Positions 18,933 through 27,809 of a stretch of 60,119 nucleotides of DNA are shown here, in pieces. Source of the stretch: JAAYTY01 sp964569245 (GTDB lineage: Bacteria; Fermentibacterota; Fermentibacteria; Fermentibacterales; Fermentibacteraceae); NCBI GenBank assembly GCA_964569245.1, contig CAZMTK010000013.1:1-60119 (forward strand). Reading direction: 5' to 3'. The position numbers and the translations under genes are program-made. The notes under the pieces are model-generated. The model saw nothing but the letters and a program-made list of their open reading frames with translations, was not told the DNA's origin and did not search any database. Each line of letters opens with the position of its first letter. Within the stretch, counting starts at the first letter, position 1.

Positions 18933-20306
18933 ATGCCGAAGAAGCAGACAAAGGCGCACAGGATACTCGTGGTCGATGACGAGCCTGCAGTCAGGAGCGC
19001 CCTGGGAGAGATGCTTCCCGCTCTTGGCTACTCCACAGAGACCGTCGGCACCGGCAGGGATGCCTTGAGGCTTCTCCGCCAGTCGGTTTTCGACGTCATG
19101 ATAACGGACGTCATGCTGCCTGACATGTCGGGGCTGGACCTGCTCACGCTCGTGCGCGACAAGTATCGCTGGCTGCCGGTCATCGTGATTACGGGCTTCG
19201 CCTCCGTCGACAGCACCATTACCGCGATGCGCAGGGGCGCCGTGGACTACATACCTAAGCCCTTCACCAGCGACTCCGTTGCATCCGCCATTCAGCAGGC
19301 GCTGGCTGCCGGGGCGGTCAGCGAGAAGCCCGGAGACAGGCAGCAGGCCGTCATCACCTTCCGCTCGGCCGCCATGGGCGACGTGATGGATCTCGTGCGC
19401 CGCGTCAGCAGGACCGACAGCACGGTTCTCGTCACTGGAGAGAGCGGAACGGGCAAGGAGCTCGTAGCGCGTTCCATCCACAGCCTCAGCAAGCGCTCTG
19501 CGCAGCCTTTCATCTCCGTCAACTCCGGAGCGCTTCCTGAAGGTCTTCTGGAGAGCGAGCTCTTCGGTCACGTAAGGGGAGCCTTCACAGGAGCGGTCGC
19601 GGCGAACCTGGGGCGCTTCCGGCTCGCAGACGGCGGCTCGCTCTTCCTCGACGAGGTCGGGAACATGAGCCCCGCCATGCAGGTGAAGCTTCTCCGCGTG
19701 CTGCAGGAGAAGGAGATCACCCCGGTCGGAGGATCCGATGTTATCAGGGTTGACGTTAGGCTCATCGCCGCTACCAACATGAACCTGGAGGAGGCGGTGC
19801 GCTCGGGGAGCTTCCGCGAGGACCTGTTCTACAGGCTGAACGTGATCGAGATCCATCTCCCTCCGCTGCGACAGAGACGGGAGGACATAATCCCGCTGGC
19901 GGAGTACTTCCTGTCGCGGATAGCCGCAAGGACAGGCGCGGAGGGCTGGAAGCTCGGGGCAGATGCCGTGGCGCTGCTGATGGGCCACTCCTGGCCGGGC
20001 AACGTGAGGGAGCTGGAGAATGCCATCGAGCACGCATCGGTGATGGCGACGGGCAGCGTGCTCAGGGCGGAGGATTTCCCCGTCCGCCTCGGAGGCCATG
20101 CCGACATCCCCCCCGACCTGGGAGGCAGGGAGGGCGAGGCGGTCGACCTTCAGGATCTCTTGAAGCGCATCGAGCGATACTATGTCCTGTCCGCCCTGAA
20201 GAGGGCGGGAGGGGTCAGAAGCAGGGCCGCCGCCCTGCTCGGCATGAAGAGGACCACCCTGCTCGCGCGGATGAAGAGCCTCGGGCTCGTGCAAGGAGGT
20301 TCCTAG
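18933..20306 (+). CDS. NtrC-family sigma-54-dependent response regulator
   Basis: 457 residues from ATG 18933. The receiver domain is intact: acidic pair VVDDE, phosphoacceptor Asp in MITDVMLPDMSG, Thr in VIVITGFAS and Lys in YIPKPF. The AAA+ domain has GESGTGKE, GAFTGA and RLIAATN. A Fis-type helix-turn-helix (RSRAAALLGMKRTTLLARM) is at the C-terminus. It follows the same plan as the protein at 13411, but that one has lost the phosphorylation site. It lies three bases before the HD-GYP gene, forming a two-component pair with no histidine kinase in the window. Confidence 0.95.
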   Translation: MPKKQTKAHRILVVDDEPAVRSALGEMLPALGYSTETVGTGRDALRLLRQSVFDVMITDVMLPDMSGLDLLTLVRDKYRWLPVIVITGFASVDSTITAMRRGAVDYIPKPFTSDSVASAIQQALAAGAVSEKPGDRQQAVITFRSAAMGDVMDLVRRVSRTDSTVLVTGESGTGKELVARSIHSLSKRSAQPFISVNSGALPEGLLESELFGHVRGAFTGAVAANLGRFRLADGGSLFLDEVGNMSPAMQVKLLRVLQEKEITPVGGSDVIRVDVRLIAATNMNLEEAVRSGSFREDLFYRLNVIEIHLPPLRQRREDIIPLAEYFLSRIAARTGAEGWKLGADAVALLMGHSWPGNVRELENAIEHASVMATGSVLRAEDFPVRLGGHADIPPDLGGREGEAVDLQDLLKRIERYYVLSALKRAGGVRSRAAALLGMKRTTLLARMKSLGLVQGGS

Positions 20307-20309
20307 GGC

Positions 20310-22247
20310 ATGAGCCTGCCGCGGATACTCATCGTGGACGACGAGCCGATGGTGAGGCAGGTATGCAGGGAGGCTCTGGAGCAGTACGGCTGCGAGATCC
20401 ACGAGGCCGGGGACACAGCGAGGGCGATCGCCCTCCTCGAGGCGCTCTCGTTCAGCGTGGTGCTGAGCGACGTCGTCATGCCCGGGGGGAGCGGTACCGA
20501 GATACTCGACCATGTCGTCCGGCACCATCCCGACACGCTGGTGATCCTCCTCAGCGGCCACGGCTCCATAGACATGGTGAAGGACGCGATCCTGAAGGGT
20601 GCGTTCGACTTCCTCGTGAAGCCATTCGAGCTTTCGGAGCTCACGTCCACCATCGGACGGGCGCTGGAGGTCCGCAAGAGACAGACCACCGAGCTGAGGA
20701 ACGAGCTGTACGAGCTTCATGCCCTCACGACCTCCTCGAGCATAACAACTGACACGCCGGAGTCCTATCTCGACAAGCTGTGTTCGGCCCTCCAGAGAAG
20801 CTTCCGAGCAGATGCCGCCGCCGTGGTCCTCGAGGACGGCCGACTCACCATAGCGGGTGACGACGACATTCTCGAGGATCCCGCCTGGCGCGTATTGTCG
20901 CGCTCTGTGAGCCTCCTTCCGGAAGGATCCATAATGGAGCCCGGCTCGCTCCCCGAGCTCCAGACGCCCAGAGGGCAGGCGGCAGCCATGTGCCGTCCTC
21001 TCCAGGGCAAGGAAGCAAGAGTCGGATCCTGCGTCGTGGTCCGGCTGGGGGCGGGATTCCCCTTCACGGAGCGCGACCTGAAGCTGCTCGGCCTCTTCGC
21101 CGCGCAGGCGGGAAACCAGCTCACCAGCTTCGACCTCGCGAACGACCTCAGGGAGACCGCGAGGGATCTCGAACGGATAAACTCGCTTTCGGCAGGCTTC
21201 TCTGCGAGCCTCGACACTTCGAGGGTCCTCGACGCCATCTCGAAGGGGCTTCACGAGGTGATCCCCTTCGACGTGTTCGGAGCCTTCCTTTCCGCCCAGG
21301 GGGCGGCCCCGCTCGTCTACGTCCTCGCGCGCTCCGGCATATCGCAGCGCTCGCTGAGGAGAGCCTTGGAGGGGCGGATCGCGGAGATAACCGGCGAAAC
21401 AGGCTTAGAAAAGGCCTGGGAGGCGGGGATATTCCAGAAGTTCGACCCGGCGGGAGCCTCCTTCGACAGCGAGAAGGCGACCTGGTTCGTCTTCAACCTC
21501 GGCGAGCAGGGCAGACTCCAGGGAATGCTCATCGCGGGGACTCACGACGCCGGGGCGCTGCCCAGACTCCAGCGCTATCTCCCGCTTCTGGCGGGGCAGG
21601 CAGCCGTGGCGCTGGGCAACGCATACCTCCACCAGACCGGTGAGCGCAACTATCTCCAGACGATCGCGGCACTCGCCGGCGCCGTCGATGCCAAGGATCC
21701 CTACACCCACTACCATTCCAGGAACGTCACGGCCTACTGCCTCGCGATGGCGGACTACCTGGGCATGGCCGACCGCGAGAGGGAGGATCTCAGGAACGCG
21801 GCGCTGCTTCACGACATCGGGAAGATCGGGATGCCCGAGAACATCCTCAACAAACCCGGTTCGCTGACCAGCGCCGAGTACGACATCATCAAGACGCATC
21901 CCGACATCGGGTACAGGATTCTCAGGCCGGTAGCGGCCCTTGCGGACATCCCCGTAGCAGTCAGACACCATCACGAGCGCTATGACGGCGGAGGATACCC
22001 ATTGCGGCTCACCGGAGAGGAGATTCCCTACCACTCCCGCATCCTTGCAGTCGCCGACGTGTTCGACGCCATGACATCCGACCGCACCTACCGGTCCTCC
22101 CCCGGGCTCGACTACGCCGTTTCCGAGCTGCGCTCCAACGCAGGAACCCAGCTCGACCCGGAGCTGGTCGGCGCCTTCCTGGAAATCCTGTCCGACAGAG
22201 GCCCGGCCGAGATTCTCAGCGACTACGATCAGGAAGTGACACGATGA
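20310..22247 (+). CDS. response regulator with GAF-like domains and HD-GYP c-di-GMP phosphodiesterase
   Basis: 645 residues. Residues 1-120 are an intact receiver (IVDDE, LSDVVMPGGSG, FLVKPFE). Residues 150-420 look like two GAF-type sensor modules separated by a helix (AAQAGNQLTSFDLANDLRE). The C-terminal HD-GYP domain carries LLHDIGKIGMP and HHHERYDGGGYP, so the catalytic residues are present, and it should hydrolyse cyclic di-GMP. It is preceded by the sigma-54 activator, so phosphorelay input probably controls transcription and second messenger together. Confidence 0.94.
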   Translation: MSLPRILIVDDEPMVRQVCREALEQYGCEIHEAGDTARAIALLEALSFSVVLSDVVMPGGSGTEILDHVVRHHPDTLVILLSGHGSIDMVKDAILKGAFDFLVKPFELSELTSTIGRALEVRKRQTTELRNELYELHALTTSSSITTDTPESYLDKLCSALQRSFRADAAAVVLEDGRLTIAGDDDILEDPAWRVLSRSVSLLPEGSIMEPGSLPELQTPRGQAAAMCRPLQGKEARVGSCVVVRLGAGFPFTERDLKLLGLFAAQAGNQLTSFDLANDLRETARDLERINSLSAGFSASLDTSRVLDAISKGLHEVIPFDVFGAFLSAQGAAPLVYVLARSGISQRSLRRALEGRIAEITGETGLEKAWEAGIFQKFDPAGASFDSEKATWFVFNLGEQGRLQGMLIAGTHDAGALPRLQRYLPLLAGQAAVALGNAYLHQTGERNYLQTIAALAGAVDAKDPYTHYHSRNVTAYCLAMADYLGMADREREDLRNAALLHDIGKIGMPENILNKPGSLTSAEYDIIKTHPDIGYRILRPVAALADIPVAVRHHHERYDGGGYPLRLTGEEIPYHSRILAVADVFDAMTSDRTYRSSPGLDYAVSELRSNAGTQLDPELVGAFLEILSDRGPAEILSDYDQEVTR

Positions 22248-22288
22248 CCGCTTCGATGGAGAGCCACGGCGAACGCGGAAGGGGCTGA

Positions 22289-22702
22289 TTGGGAGACATC
22301 GTCGAACTCTTCGTGCGCCAGATGCTCGGTGCCGGTAGTAACCAACCGCAGAGGCCGACGCGGTCCTCCGGTACGGCTCGACGGGCAGTGCCCCGGTCGC
22401 GAGCGGTTCTCAGACCCGCTGTGACGAAGCCCCCTGGCTCATCTACGGCGGTAGCGACTGGACGAGCAGTGGCGATGGCCGGAACGGCCTCCTGCAGCCG
22501 GGGCATCATCACCAACGCGGCGCTGGGGCTCTGCTCGGGCGCCCAGACGGTCACGGACGGGGCCCTGAACCCGGCCGACGGGATCGAAGCAGCCGAGGAC
22601 ATGCTTGCGGGCGTATTCAGCGCAACGGAATGCACTGGGCCGATGAAAGCTGCTCGACCTGCAGGACCGGCCCTACGGCGAAGCGCAGCGGGCTGCTCAT
22701 GA
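22289..22702 (+). CDS. possible hypothetical protein, perhaps degenerate
   Basis: The interval 22248-22783 holds no convincing gene. The best candidate is a 137-residue frame starting at TTG 22289 with GGAAGGGG seven bases upstream. Its first 17 residues (GDIVELFVRQMLGAGS) and a central part (about residues 65-115, with GIITNAALGLCSGAQ) have the G/C-rich third positions expected of a gene here; the stretch between them does not. This suggests either a fast-evolving small protein or a decayed gene with frameshifts. A 14-codon frame at 22244-22288 overlaps the HD-GYP stop and may be a remnant. I recognise no family. Confidence 0.25.
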   Translation: MGDIVELFVRQMLGAGSNQPQRPTRSSGTARRAVPRSRAVLRPAVTKPPGSSTAVATGRAVAMAGTASCSRGIITNAALGLCSGAQTVTDGALNPADGIEAAEDMLAGVFSATECTGPMKAARPAGPALRRSAAGCS

Positions 22703-22783
22703 TCGAGTCCGCCCGGGGAGTGGCGTCGTCTTCGCAGCAGCCGGCGCACCGCCCTTGTCCATGAGCTGAGTCGGAGAGAGGCG

Positions 22784-23098
22784 ATGGCGAAACCGGCGAG
22801 AGCTTCCAGAAGGTTCACCTTCATGCTCGCCCTCATGGTCATAGCAGTCCTCGCCGCCTCGCTCGTCTTCAACCGCAACGGGCTGATGGCGGTCGTATCC
22901 CTGCTGCACTCTTCGGACACGCTCAGGGCATCCATAGACAGCCTGCGGCATCAAGCAGACTCGCTCCGGGAGGAGACGATCCGCCTGCAGTCCGATTCGG
23001 CATTCATGGAGAAGGCGGTCAGGGAGATACTGGGCTGGGGAAGGCCTGACGAGTTCATCATCCGGATCGTCGAGCCATCGGAGGAAGACGCTGAGTAG
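22784..23098 (+). CDS. DivIC/FtsB-like septum formation initiator
   Basis: 104 residues: basic N-terminus, one membrane helix (about 12-30), then a leucine-rich coiled coil (LRASIDSLRHQADSLREETIRLQ), and a short tail with REILGWGRPDEFI. This topology and the GxxRPDE-like segment are typical of the DivIC/FtsB family, which joins FtsL and FtsQ in the divisome. Start ATG with GGAGAGAGGCG upstream. The sequence alone does not separate FtsB from DivIC. Confidence 0.85.
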   Translation: MAKPARASRRFTFMLALMVIAVLAASLVFNRNGLMAVVSLLHSSDTLRASIDSLRHQADSLREETIRLQSDSAFMEKAVREILGWGRPDEFIIRIVEPSEEDAE

Positions 23099-24380
23099 GG
23101 CCGGGGCGCTCGCCATTCCGGTGCTCGCTTCCTGCGCCCTTCTCGCGACACTCGAGCTGGCGCTCCCGGCCCCCGACCCGGACTACTGCGCGCACATGCT
23201 CTGGGGCAGGCTCGCGGCAGCCGGAACGGTTCCCCGAATCTCCGTAGACGCCGCTGTGGACGACTGCTCCATCTACTACCCTGACACCGTCCCCAAGCCC
23301 GCGCAGCTTTTGCTCGTCACCCTCGCCGAGCTGGCAGGGGGCGGTGCTGCCCATGCGATCCTGAGGATCCTCCTCGCTGCTGCGGCGGTTCTTGCGGCTG
23401 CCTCGGTCGGCATGAGGACGGCGGGCGGGCCTCGTGGAGCGGTAGCCGCCGGGCTCGTCATCGGCCTGCACCCGGCCTTCGTCTTGCTTGCTCTCGGGGG
23501 AAGCCCTTCCATTCCTTTTCTGGCCCTTCTGTTCCTATCGAACCCGCTTTCCTGCTCGGCCGCCGCGTTCTTCAGACCCGAGGGCGCCGCCTATGCAGCC
23601 GTCGCGCTGCTGCGGAGGCGCTCTCCTGCCGCGATTGCCGTGCTCGCCGCGGCTCTCCTGTCATGGCCTGTCGTCAACCTCCTCATGGCAGGTTCCGCGA
23701 CATGGTCGGCGCGGGAGGTGATCTACGCTGTTGCGGCGATGCCCTTTCCCACTCCGGGTCCGGTGGGTTTCTGGCCCTGGGCGGCTCTCCGGGGGCTGCT
23801 GGTGGCCGGCCCGGTTCTGCTCGGCACCCTGCTCCTACGCATCAGATCCTGGCCTCATGCACCGGCTGCGGGGATTCACCTCTTGATGCTGTGCCTCTCT
23901 CTCGCGGCGGGATCGCTTGCTCTGCCGCGGTATGTGGACCAGATCTTTCTTCTCTCGATACCCTGGGCTCTGGGGGCTCTTGGGGACTTCACGGTCAGGC
24001 TGGGAGGGCGCCGGGCAGTTGCAGTCACATGGCTGGCCCTCGCAGGCACGACAGGCCTCTGGGCGGAAACCGCCGGGGCCATCCGCTCGGAAAGCCTGCT
24101 AGGGCGGGAGCTCGACCGCACAGGCTCGGAGGGATTCGAGGGCAGGCTTGCGGCCAATGAGCTTCTGGTGCCGAGGATAGCTCTCGCAGCTGGAATCCTC
24201 GACCCTTCCGAGCGGTTCGTCGCTCTCGACAGGATGATCTACGAGGGCCGAGAGCCGTTGGAGCTCGGGGTAGGGCGCATCGTCGTCTGCACCTACGGAA
24301 TCTACTTGCCGGCAAGAACTTCCGACTGGCTTGCGGAGGACCACGGAGTGCCGGTGGACACCATCGGACCGCTGCGATGA
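23091..24380 (+). CDS. polytopic membrane protein, possibly GT-C-type glycosyltransferase
   Basis: About 429 residues if translation starts at CTG 23091, which has GGAGG seven bases upstream and overlaps the divIC stop; the GTG at 23121 has no ribosome-binding site. About nine to ten hydrophobic helices are present. After the first helix comes an acidic segment (PAPDPDYCAHMLWGRL), reminiscent of the catalytic Asp loop of GT-C glycosyltransferases such as the PMT family, and the C-terminal ~90 residues are soluble. The assignment is weak. It is followed by rsgA with an ATGA overlap. Confidence 0.55.
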   Translation: MSRAGALAIPVLASCALLATLELALPAPDPDYCAHMLWGRLAAAGTVPRISVDAAVDDCSIYYPDTVPKPAQLLLVTLAELAGGGAAHAILRILLAAAAVLAAASVGMRTAGGPRGAVAAGLVIGLHPAFVLLALGGSPSIPFLALLFLSNPLSCSAAAFFRPEGAAYAAVALLRRRSPAAIAVLAAALLSWPVVNLLMAGSATWSAREVIYAVAAMPFPTPGPVGFWPWAALRGLLVAGPVLLGTLLLRIRSWPHAPAAGIHLLMLCLSLAAGSLALPRYVDQIFLLSIPWALGALGDFTVRLGGRRAVAVTWLALAGTTGLWAETAGAIRSESLLGRELDRTGSEGFEGRLAANELLVPRIALAAGILDPSERFVALDRMIYEGREPLELGVGRIVVCTYGIYLPARTSDWLAEDHGVPVDTIGPLR

Positions 24381-25276
24381 GCGCGGAGCGGATGGAGCTC
24401 AGGGTGTGCTCGGTCCACCGACGCGAGATGACCGTTCTCGTGGATGGAAGGGAGACCGCCGCGACGGTGTCCGGGAAGGTCTTCCTGAAGGGCACGCCCG
24501 CTGCGGGCGACATCGTGGCGGTCGAGATGCGGAAGGGGAAGCCTCACGTCGTCGAGATGCTGCCCCGCCGGAACTGCCTCCAGCGCCCCGTCCTGTCGGG
24601 AATGCAGATGATAGCCGCCAACATCGACCTGGCGATGGTGCTCGTGAGCCTGCGCAACCCGCCTCTCCGCAGGGGATTCGTGGAGAGGAGCGCCGCTTCC
24701 GCGACCTGGTCGGGCATCCATGTGATGGTCCTCGTGAACAAGATGGACCTAGCACTCGCGGAGGACCTGGATATGCTGGCCCGCCTGGAGATCGACTACG
24801 GGCGGGCGGGCTTCGCCTTCGGCCTCGCGAGCTGCGTCACCGGCTCGGGGCTCGACGCCGTGCGGCAGGCGGTCTCGGGAAGGTCGGTGGTCATGACAGG
24901 CCCGTCCGGCTCGGGAAAGACAACCCTAATACGGCTCCTCTCGGGCAGGGACGATCTGAGGACGGGGGCTCTGAACGACCGCACCGGCAAGGGAAGGCAC
25001 ACGACCGTCGGTGCCCGGGTCATGTCCATGGCTTGCGGTGGATTCCTGATCGACACACCCGGACTGAAGGTGCTGCCCGTAAGCCACATCCCTCGTGAAG
25101 AGATGAAGAGCTGCTTTCCGGAGATCGCAAGCCTGGGGGCTGCCTGCCGCTTCAGGGACTGCCTTCATTCCGGGGAGCCGGGATGCGCGGTGACGACCGC
25201 GGTGGAGGACGGCGCCCTGTCCGCCGAGCGCTACGCCGCCTACAGGTCCCTTCTGGACGAGGTGTCCCGGGGCTGA
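24377..25276 (+). CDS. rsgA: ribosome small-subunit-dependent GTPase RsgA
   Basis: 299 residues. N-terminal OB fold, then the circularly permuted GTPase: NKMD (G4) precedes GPSGSGKTTL (G1), GKGRHTT (G2) and DTPG (G3). The C-terminal zinc motif is CRFRDCLHSGEPGC. RsgA assists late maturation of the 30S subunit. Its ATG overlaps the upstream membrane-protein stop (ATGA). The 3' end overlaps the 3' end of the minus-strand Wzz-like gene by 37 bp. Confidence 0.96.
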   Translation: MSAERMELRVCSVHRREMTVLVDGRETAATVSGKVFLKGTPAAGDIVAVEMRKGKPHVVEMLPRRNCLQRPVLSGMQMIAANIDLAMVLVSLRNPPLRRGFVERSAASATWSGIHVMVLVNKMDLALAEDLDMLARLEIDYGRAGFAFGLASCVTGSGLDAVRQAVSGRSVVMTGPSGSGKTTLIRLLSGRDDLRTGALNDRTGKGRHTTVGARVMSMACGGFLIDTPGLKVLPVSHIPREEMKSCFPEIASLGAACRFRDCLHSGEPGCAVTTAVEDGALSAERYAAYRSLLDEVSRG

Positions 25277-26520
25277 CCCCTGCGGAACGGAAAGGCGAGG
25301 TCCTTCTTCAGGTCCCGGAGCAGAGCGCTCCACTCCGTCCACTCCTCGGGATGCGCAGTCCGGAACTGCCAGACCCGCTCCCTCACGAAGACGAACGTCA
25401 GGAGAAGGATCAGGGAAGCGCCGAAGACCTCGAGCCAGATGAGGATCCTCTTCGGCCTGCTCTTCCAGCCGGGATGCCCCGGAGGATCCAGGGTACGAAC
25501 CCCGTGGTCCTGCCGCCGTTCCTCGACGGCGGTCTGCTGGAGGCTGGCCCTGAGCGTGCTCGAGAGGACCAGTGCCGTCTCGAAATCGCTCCTGAGCCTC
25601 GCGTACTCGAACTGTATGTCCGCGTAGCCTGCCAGCGATACCGACGGGAAGAGGCTGTCCGAGCCCGCGCCGTTGCCGCTCTCGAGATCGTCGATCACGC
25701 GCAGGAGAGCCGCGGCCTGCCTCTCCATCTCGATAGCGGCCATGGTGCCCCCGGCGGAGAACCCCGAAGACAGGGCAGAGGCGCCTGCTTTCAGCTCGAG
25801 GTACTGCTGCTTCAGAGAGGCCAGAGTGGAGATCAGGTGTGACAGCTCCTCGTCCGGCGAGATGACCCCGTGCTCGGTCTCGAAGGCGGTCAGCGCGGCG
25901 CTGGCGGCGGTGAACATGCTGTCGGCGGACTCCAGTTTCAGCTCGAGCAGTTCGCGCGTGCGCTGAGCCCTGCTGAGATAGATGGAGGTGTTCAGACTGT
26001 CGAGGACCTCCACTACCCGCTCGGACACCTGCACGGAGTACCAGGGATCGTCGGTGGTCATCTTGATCTCGATGAAGCCCGAGGGCGTGACGCTGGCAGT
26101 GTAGTTGTTGTTGAACTCCCTGCGGGCCCAGTACATCCCCACGTTCGGGTCCTTCTCGTACTTGTCCCTGACATCGACGGAGTCGATGTAGCCTGTGCTC
26201 AGGATGACCTCGTCGATCAGGGTCCTGCTGCGCAGGATCTCCACATAGACGTCGGACAGTGTCGTCATGAGGGGGAGAGAGAATCCCATCCCGCCGCCGA
26301 AGTAGCCGGCGAACTCCGACATGCCCAATCCGCCGATCGACAGGCCGATGTCTATCTGCTCCTCAGGGGGCATTATCACTGTGGTGACCGTGTACTTCTT
26401 CGTCAGAAGGAAGCTGACGATCACAGTGGGGATCATCACGGCGGCAAGCGCCCCGATCAGGAACCTCCTGTTGCGCAGCAGCACGAAGAGGTACCAGGAG
26501 GCCGACCGCTCGGGCTTCAT
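25240..26520 (-). CDS. Wzz-family polysaccharide co-polymerase / chain-length protein
   Basis: 426 residues. Two membrane helices (about 21-39 and 367-388) bracket a large periplasmic region with coiled-coil propensity (about 190-340), the plan of Wzz/PCP proteins. The N-terminal part has KKYTVTTVIMPPEE and a Gly-rich stretch (SIGGLGMSEFAGYFGGG); the PxxP motif near the second helix is modified (PPGHPGWKSRPKR). No kinase domain follows the second helix, so it is not a Wzc-type autokinase. It controls chain length or links to export, consistent with the Wza-like gene one base upstream. Confidence 0.85.
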   Translation of the reverse strand: MKPERSASWYLFVLLRNRRFLIGALAAVMIPTVIVSFLLTKKYTVTTVIMPPEEQIDIGLSIGGLGMSEFAGYFGGGMGFSLPLMTTLSDVYVEILRSRTLIDEVILSTGYIDSVDVRDKYEKDPNVGMYWARREFNNNYTASVTPSGFIEIKMTTDDPWYSVQVSERVVEVLDSLNTSIYLSRAQRTRELLELKLESADSMFTAASAALTAFETEHGVISPDEELSHLISTLASLKQQYLELKAGASALSSGFSAGGTMAAIEMERQAAALLRVIDDLESGNGAGSDSLFPSVSLAGYADIQFEYARLRSDFETALVLSSTLRASLQQTAVEERRQDHGVRTLDPPGHPGWKSRPKRILIWLEVFGASLILLLTFVFVRERVWQFRTAHPEEWTEWSALLRDLKKDLAFPFRRGQPRDTSSRRDL

Positions 26521-26521
26521 C

Positions 26522-27754
26522 TCAGAATATGCTCTTGTAGGCGATGACCACGCTGGCTACGCCTGTGATCACCGCGAGGTAGTCCTGCCACCAGACCAGA
26601 ATCTTCCGCGGCACTTCTACCACGGCGCCCGGAGGCAGCGGTCCGGCCTCGTCCGGATCGTCCTCTTCTCCGTCGGGCAATGTGACCGACACGCCCGATC
26701 GGCAGCCCTCGTTGGTGAGGCCTCCCGCTAGCGCGATGTAGTACCAGGCATCGCTGCCTGCGACCCACGGGAACACGCCTGGCTGCTCCACGAATCCGGT
26801 TACGGCCACGCTGTTCGTGGATCCCGGGCAGACGATCCTGTCGCCGGGGAGTAGCGTCATCGGAGACGGGTGCTCGCCGGCGGGCAGCCGGACGAGCGAA
26901 CCTTCGACGGAGCGCCTCTCTATGTATGCGCTGTCCGGAACGGCCCACGGGGCGATGCCTCCCGCGCGCGCGATGCACTGCGCTACCGTCTCGCCTTCCA
27001 GGTACTCCATGACGGTGCGCGAGCCCTCGATCCAGGAGCCGCTCTCGGCCCTGTCGAGAGGGAAGGGCCCCTTCGCGAATATCGCGCCGGACACTTCCAC
27101 GAAGGCCGTCGCAGGGGGCACGTGGACCATGTCGCCGGGAGCGAGAAGCGGATTGCAGGACATGTCCCCGTCGGTCCTGAACCGCGAGAAGTCCACGACG
27201 GTGCAGTCTCCCGCCTGGTGGCGGATCTCCACCCTGGTCAGCGAAGCGCCGGGACCCAGGCCTCCGGCCGATGTTATCGCATCGCTGAGCCTGTTCGTGC
27301 CGGCCACGCTCACTATGCCGGGGTTCAGCACCTCCCCGGTCACGGGAATCCTCGAAACCCTCACGCCGGCCAGGCCCGCCTGGGGCCTCACGCCCCGGAA
27401 CCTGGCGGAGACCGCCGCCACGACCTCCTCGGAGGCCTGTTCGAGCGTGAGTCCGCCGATCTGAACTCCTCCCACGAAGGGGATCACCACCGAGCCGTCC
27501 GGCATCACCTGGAGATAGACCACCGAAGCGCCCCCGGCCGGGAAGAAACCGGTCGGAAGCCCCCCCTCCGCGGACAGCCAGAGGATGTCGCCGGGGCCGA
27601 TCACGTACTCGGCTGGGGCGACGGGCGCGGACATCACTGCGGGCGCTGGAGCCTCGTACTCCACGGACGCCATCATGCCGCTGCCCTGCTGGGCCGCGGC
27701 AGTGCCCGTCCACAGGAACAGGCCGAACACGAGAGATGTCAGAAACATCGTCAT
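26522..27754 (-). CDS. polysaccharide export protein (Wza-like, SLBB domains)
   Basis: 410 residues with an N-terminal signal peptide (cleavage after TAAA, near residue 21). A polysaccharide-export domain (YVIGPGDILWLSAEGG ... VMPDGSVVIPFVG) is followed by SLBB-type repeats (ITGEV-like VTGEVLNPGIVSV, SGAIFAKGPFPL and VTGFVEQPGVFPW). A membrane helix near the C-terminus (about 388-405) is unlike the amphipathic Wza barrel helix. It probably forms the periplasmic/outer-membrane export channel with the Wzz-like protein encoded next. Start could be either ATG 27754 or 27748. Confidence 0.87.
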   Translation of the reverse strand: MTMFLTSLVFGLFLWTGTAAAQQGSGMMASVEYEAPAPAVMSAPVAPAEYVIGPGDILWLSAEGGLPTGFFPAGGASVVYLQVMPDGSVVIPFVGGVQIGGLTLEQASEEVVAAVSARFRGVRPQAGLAGVRVSRIPVTGEVLNPGIVSVAGTNRLSDAITSAGGLGPGASLTRVEIRHQAGDCTVVDFSRFRTDGDMSCNPLLAPGDMVHVPPATAFVEVSGAIFAKGPFPLDRAESGSWIEGSRTVMEYLEGETVAQCIARAGGIAPWAVPDSAYIERRSVEGSLVRLPAGEHPSPMTLLPGDRIVCPGSTNSVAVTGFVEQPGVFPWVAGSDAWYYIALAGGLTNEGCRSGVSVTLPDGEEDDPDEAGPLPPGAVVEVPRKILVWWQDYLAVITGVASVVIAYKSIF

Positions 27755-27785
27755 TCGCCGGCCAAACTACCCCTGAACGGCATTG

Positions 27786-27800
27786 CTGTCAACCTGACAG
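27786..27800 (-). terminator. short hairpin behind argF
   Basis: A perfect 6-bp inverted repeat CTGTCA-ACC-TGACAG in the 55-bp gap between the argF stop and the Wza-like start. There is no T tract; it may be a weak terminator or chance. Confidence 0.25.
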
Positions 27801-27809
27801 TGCTCCATG

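Noticed and set aside
18900..21254. 784-residue minus-strand frame opposite the two regulators
   Set aside because: Antisense shadow spanning two well-supported plus-strand genes.
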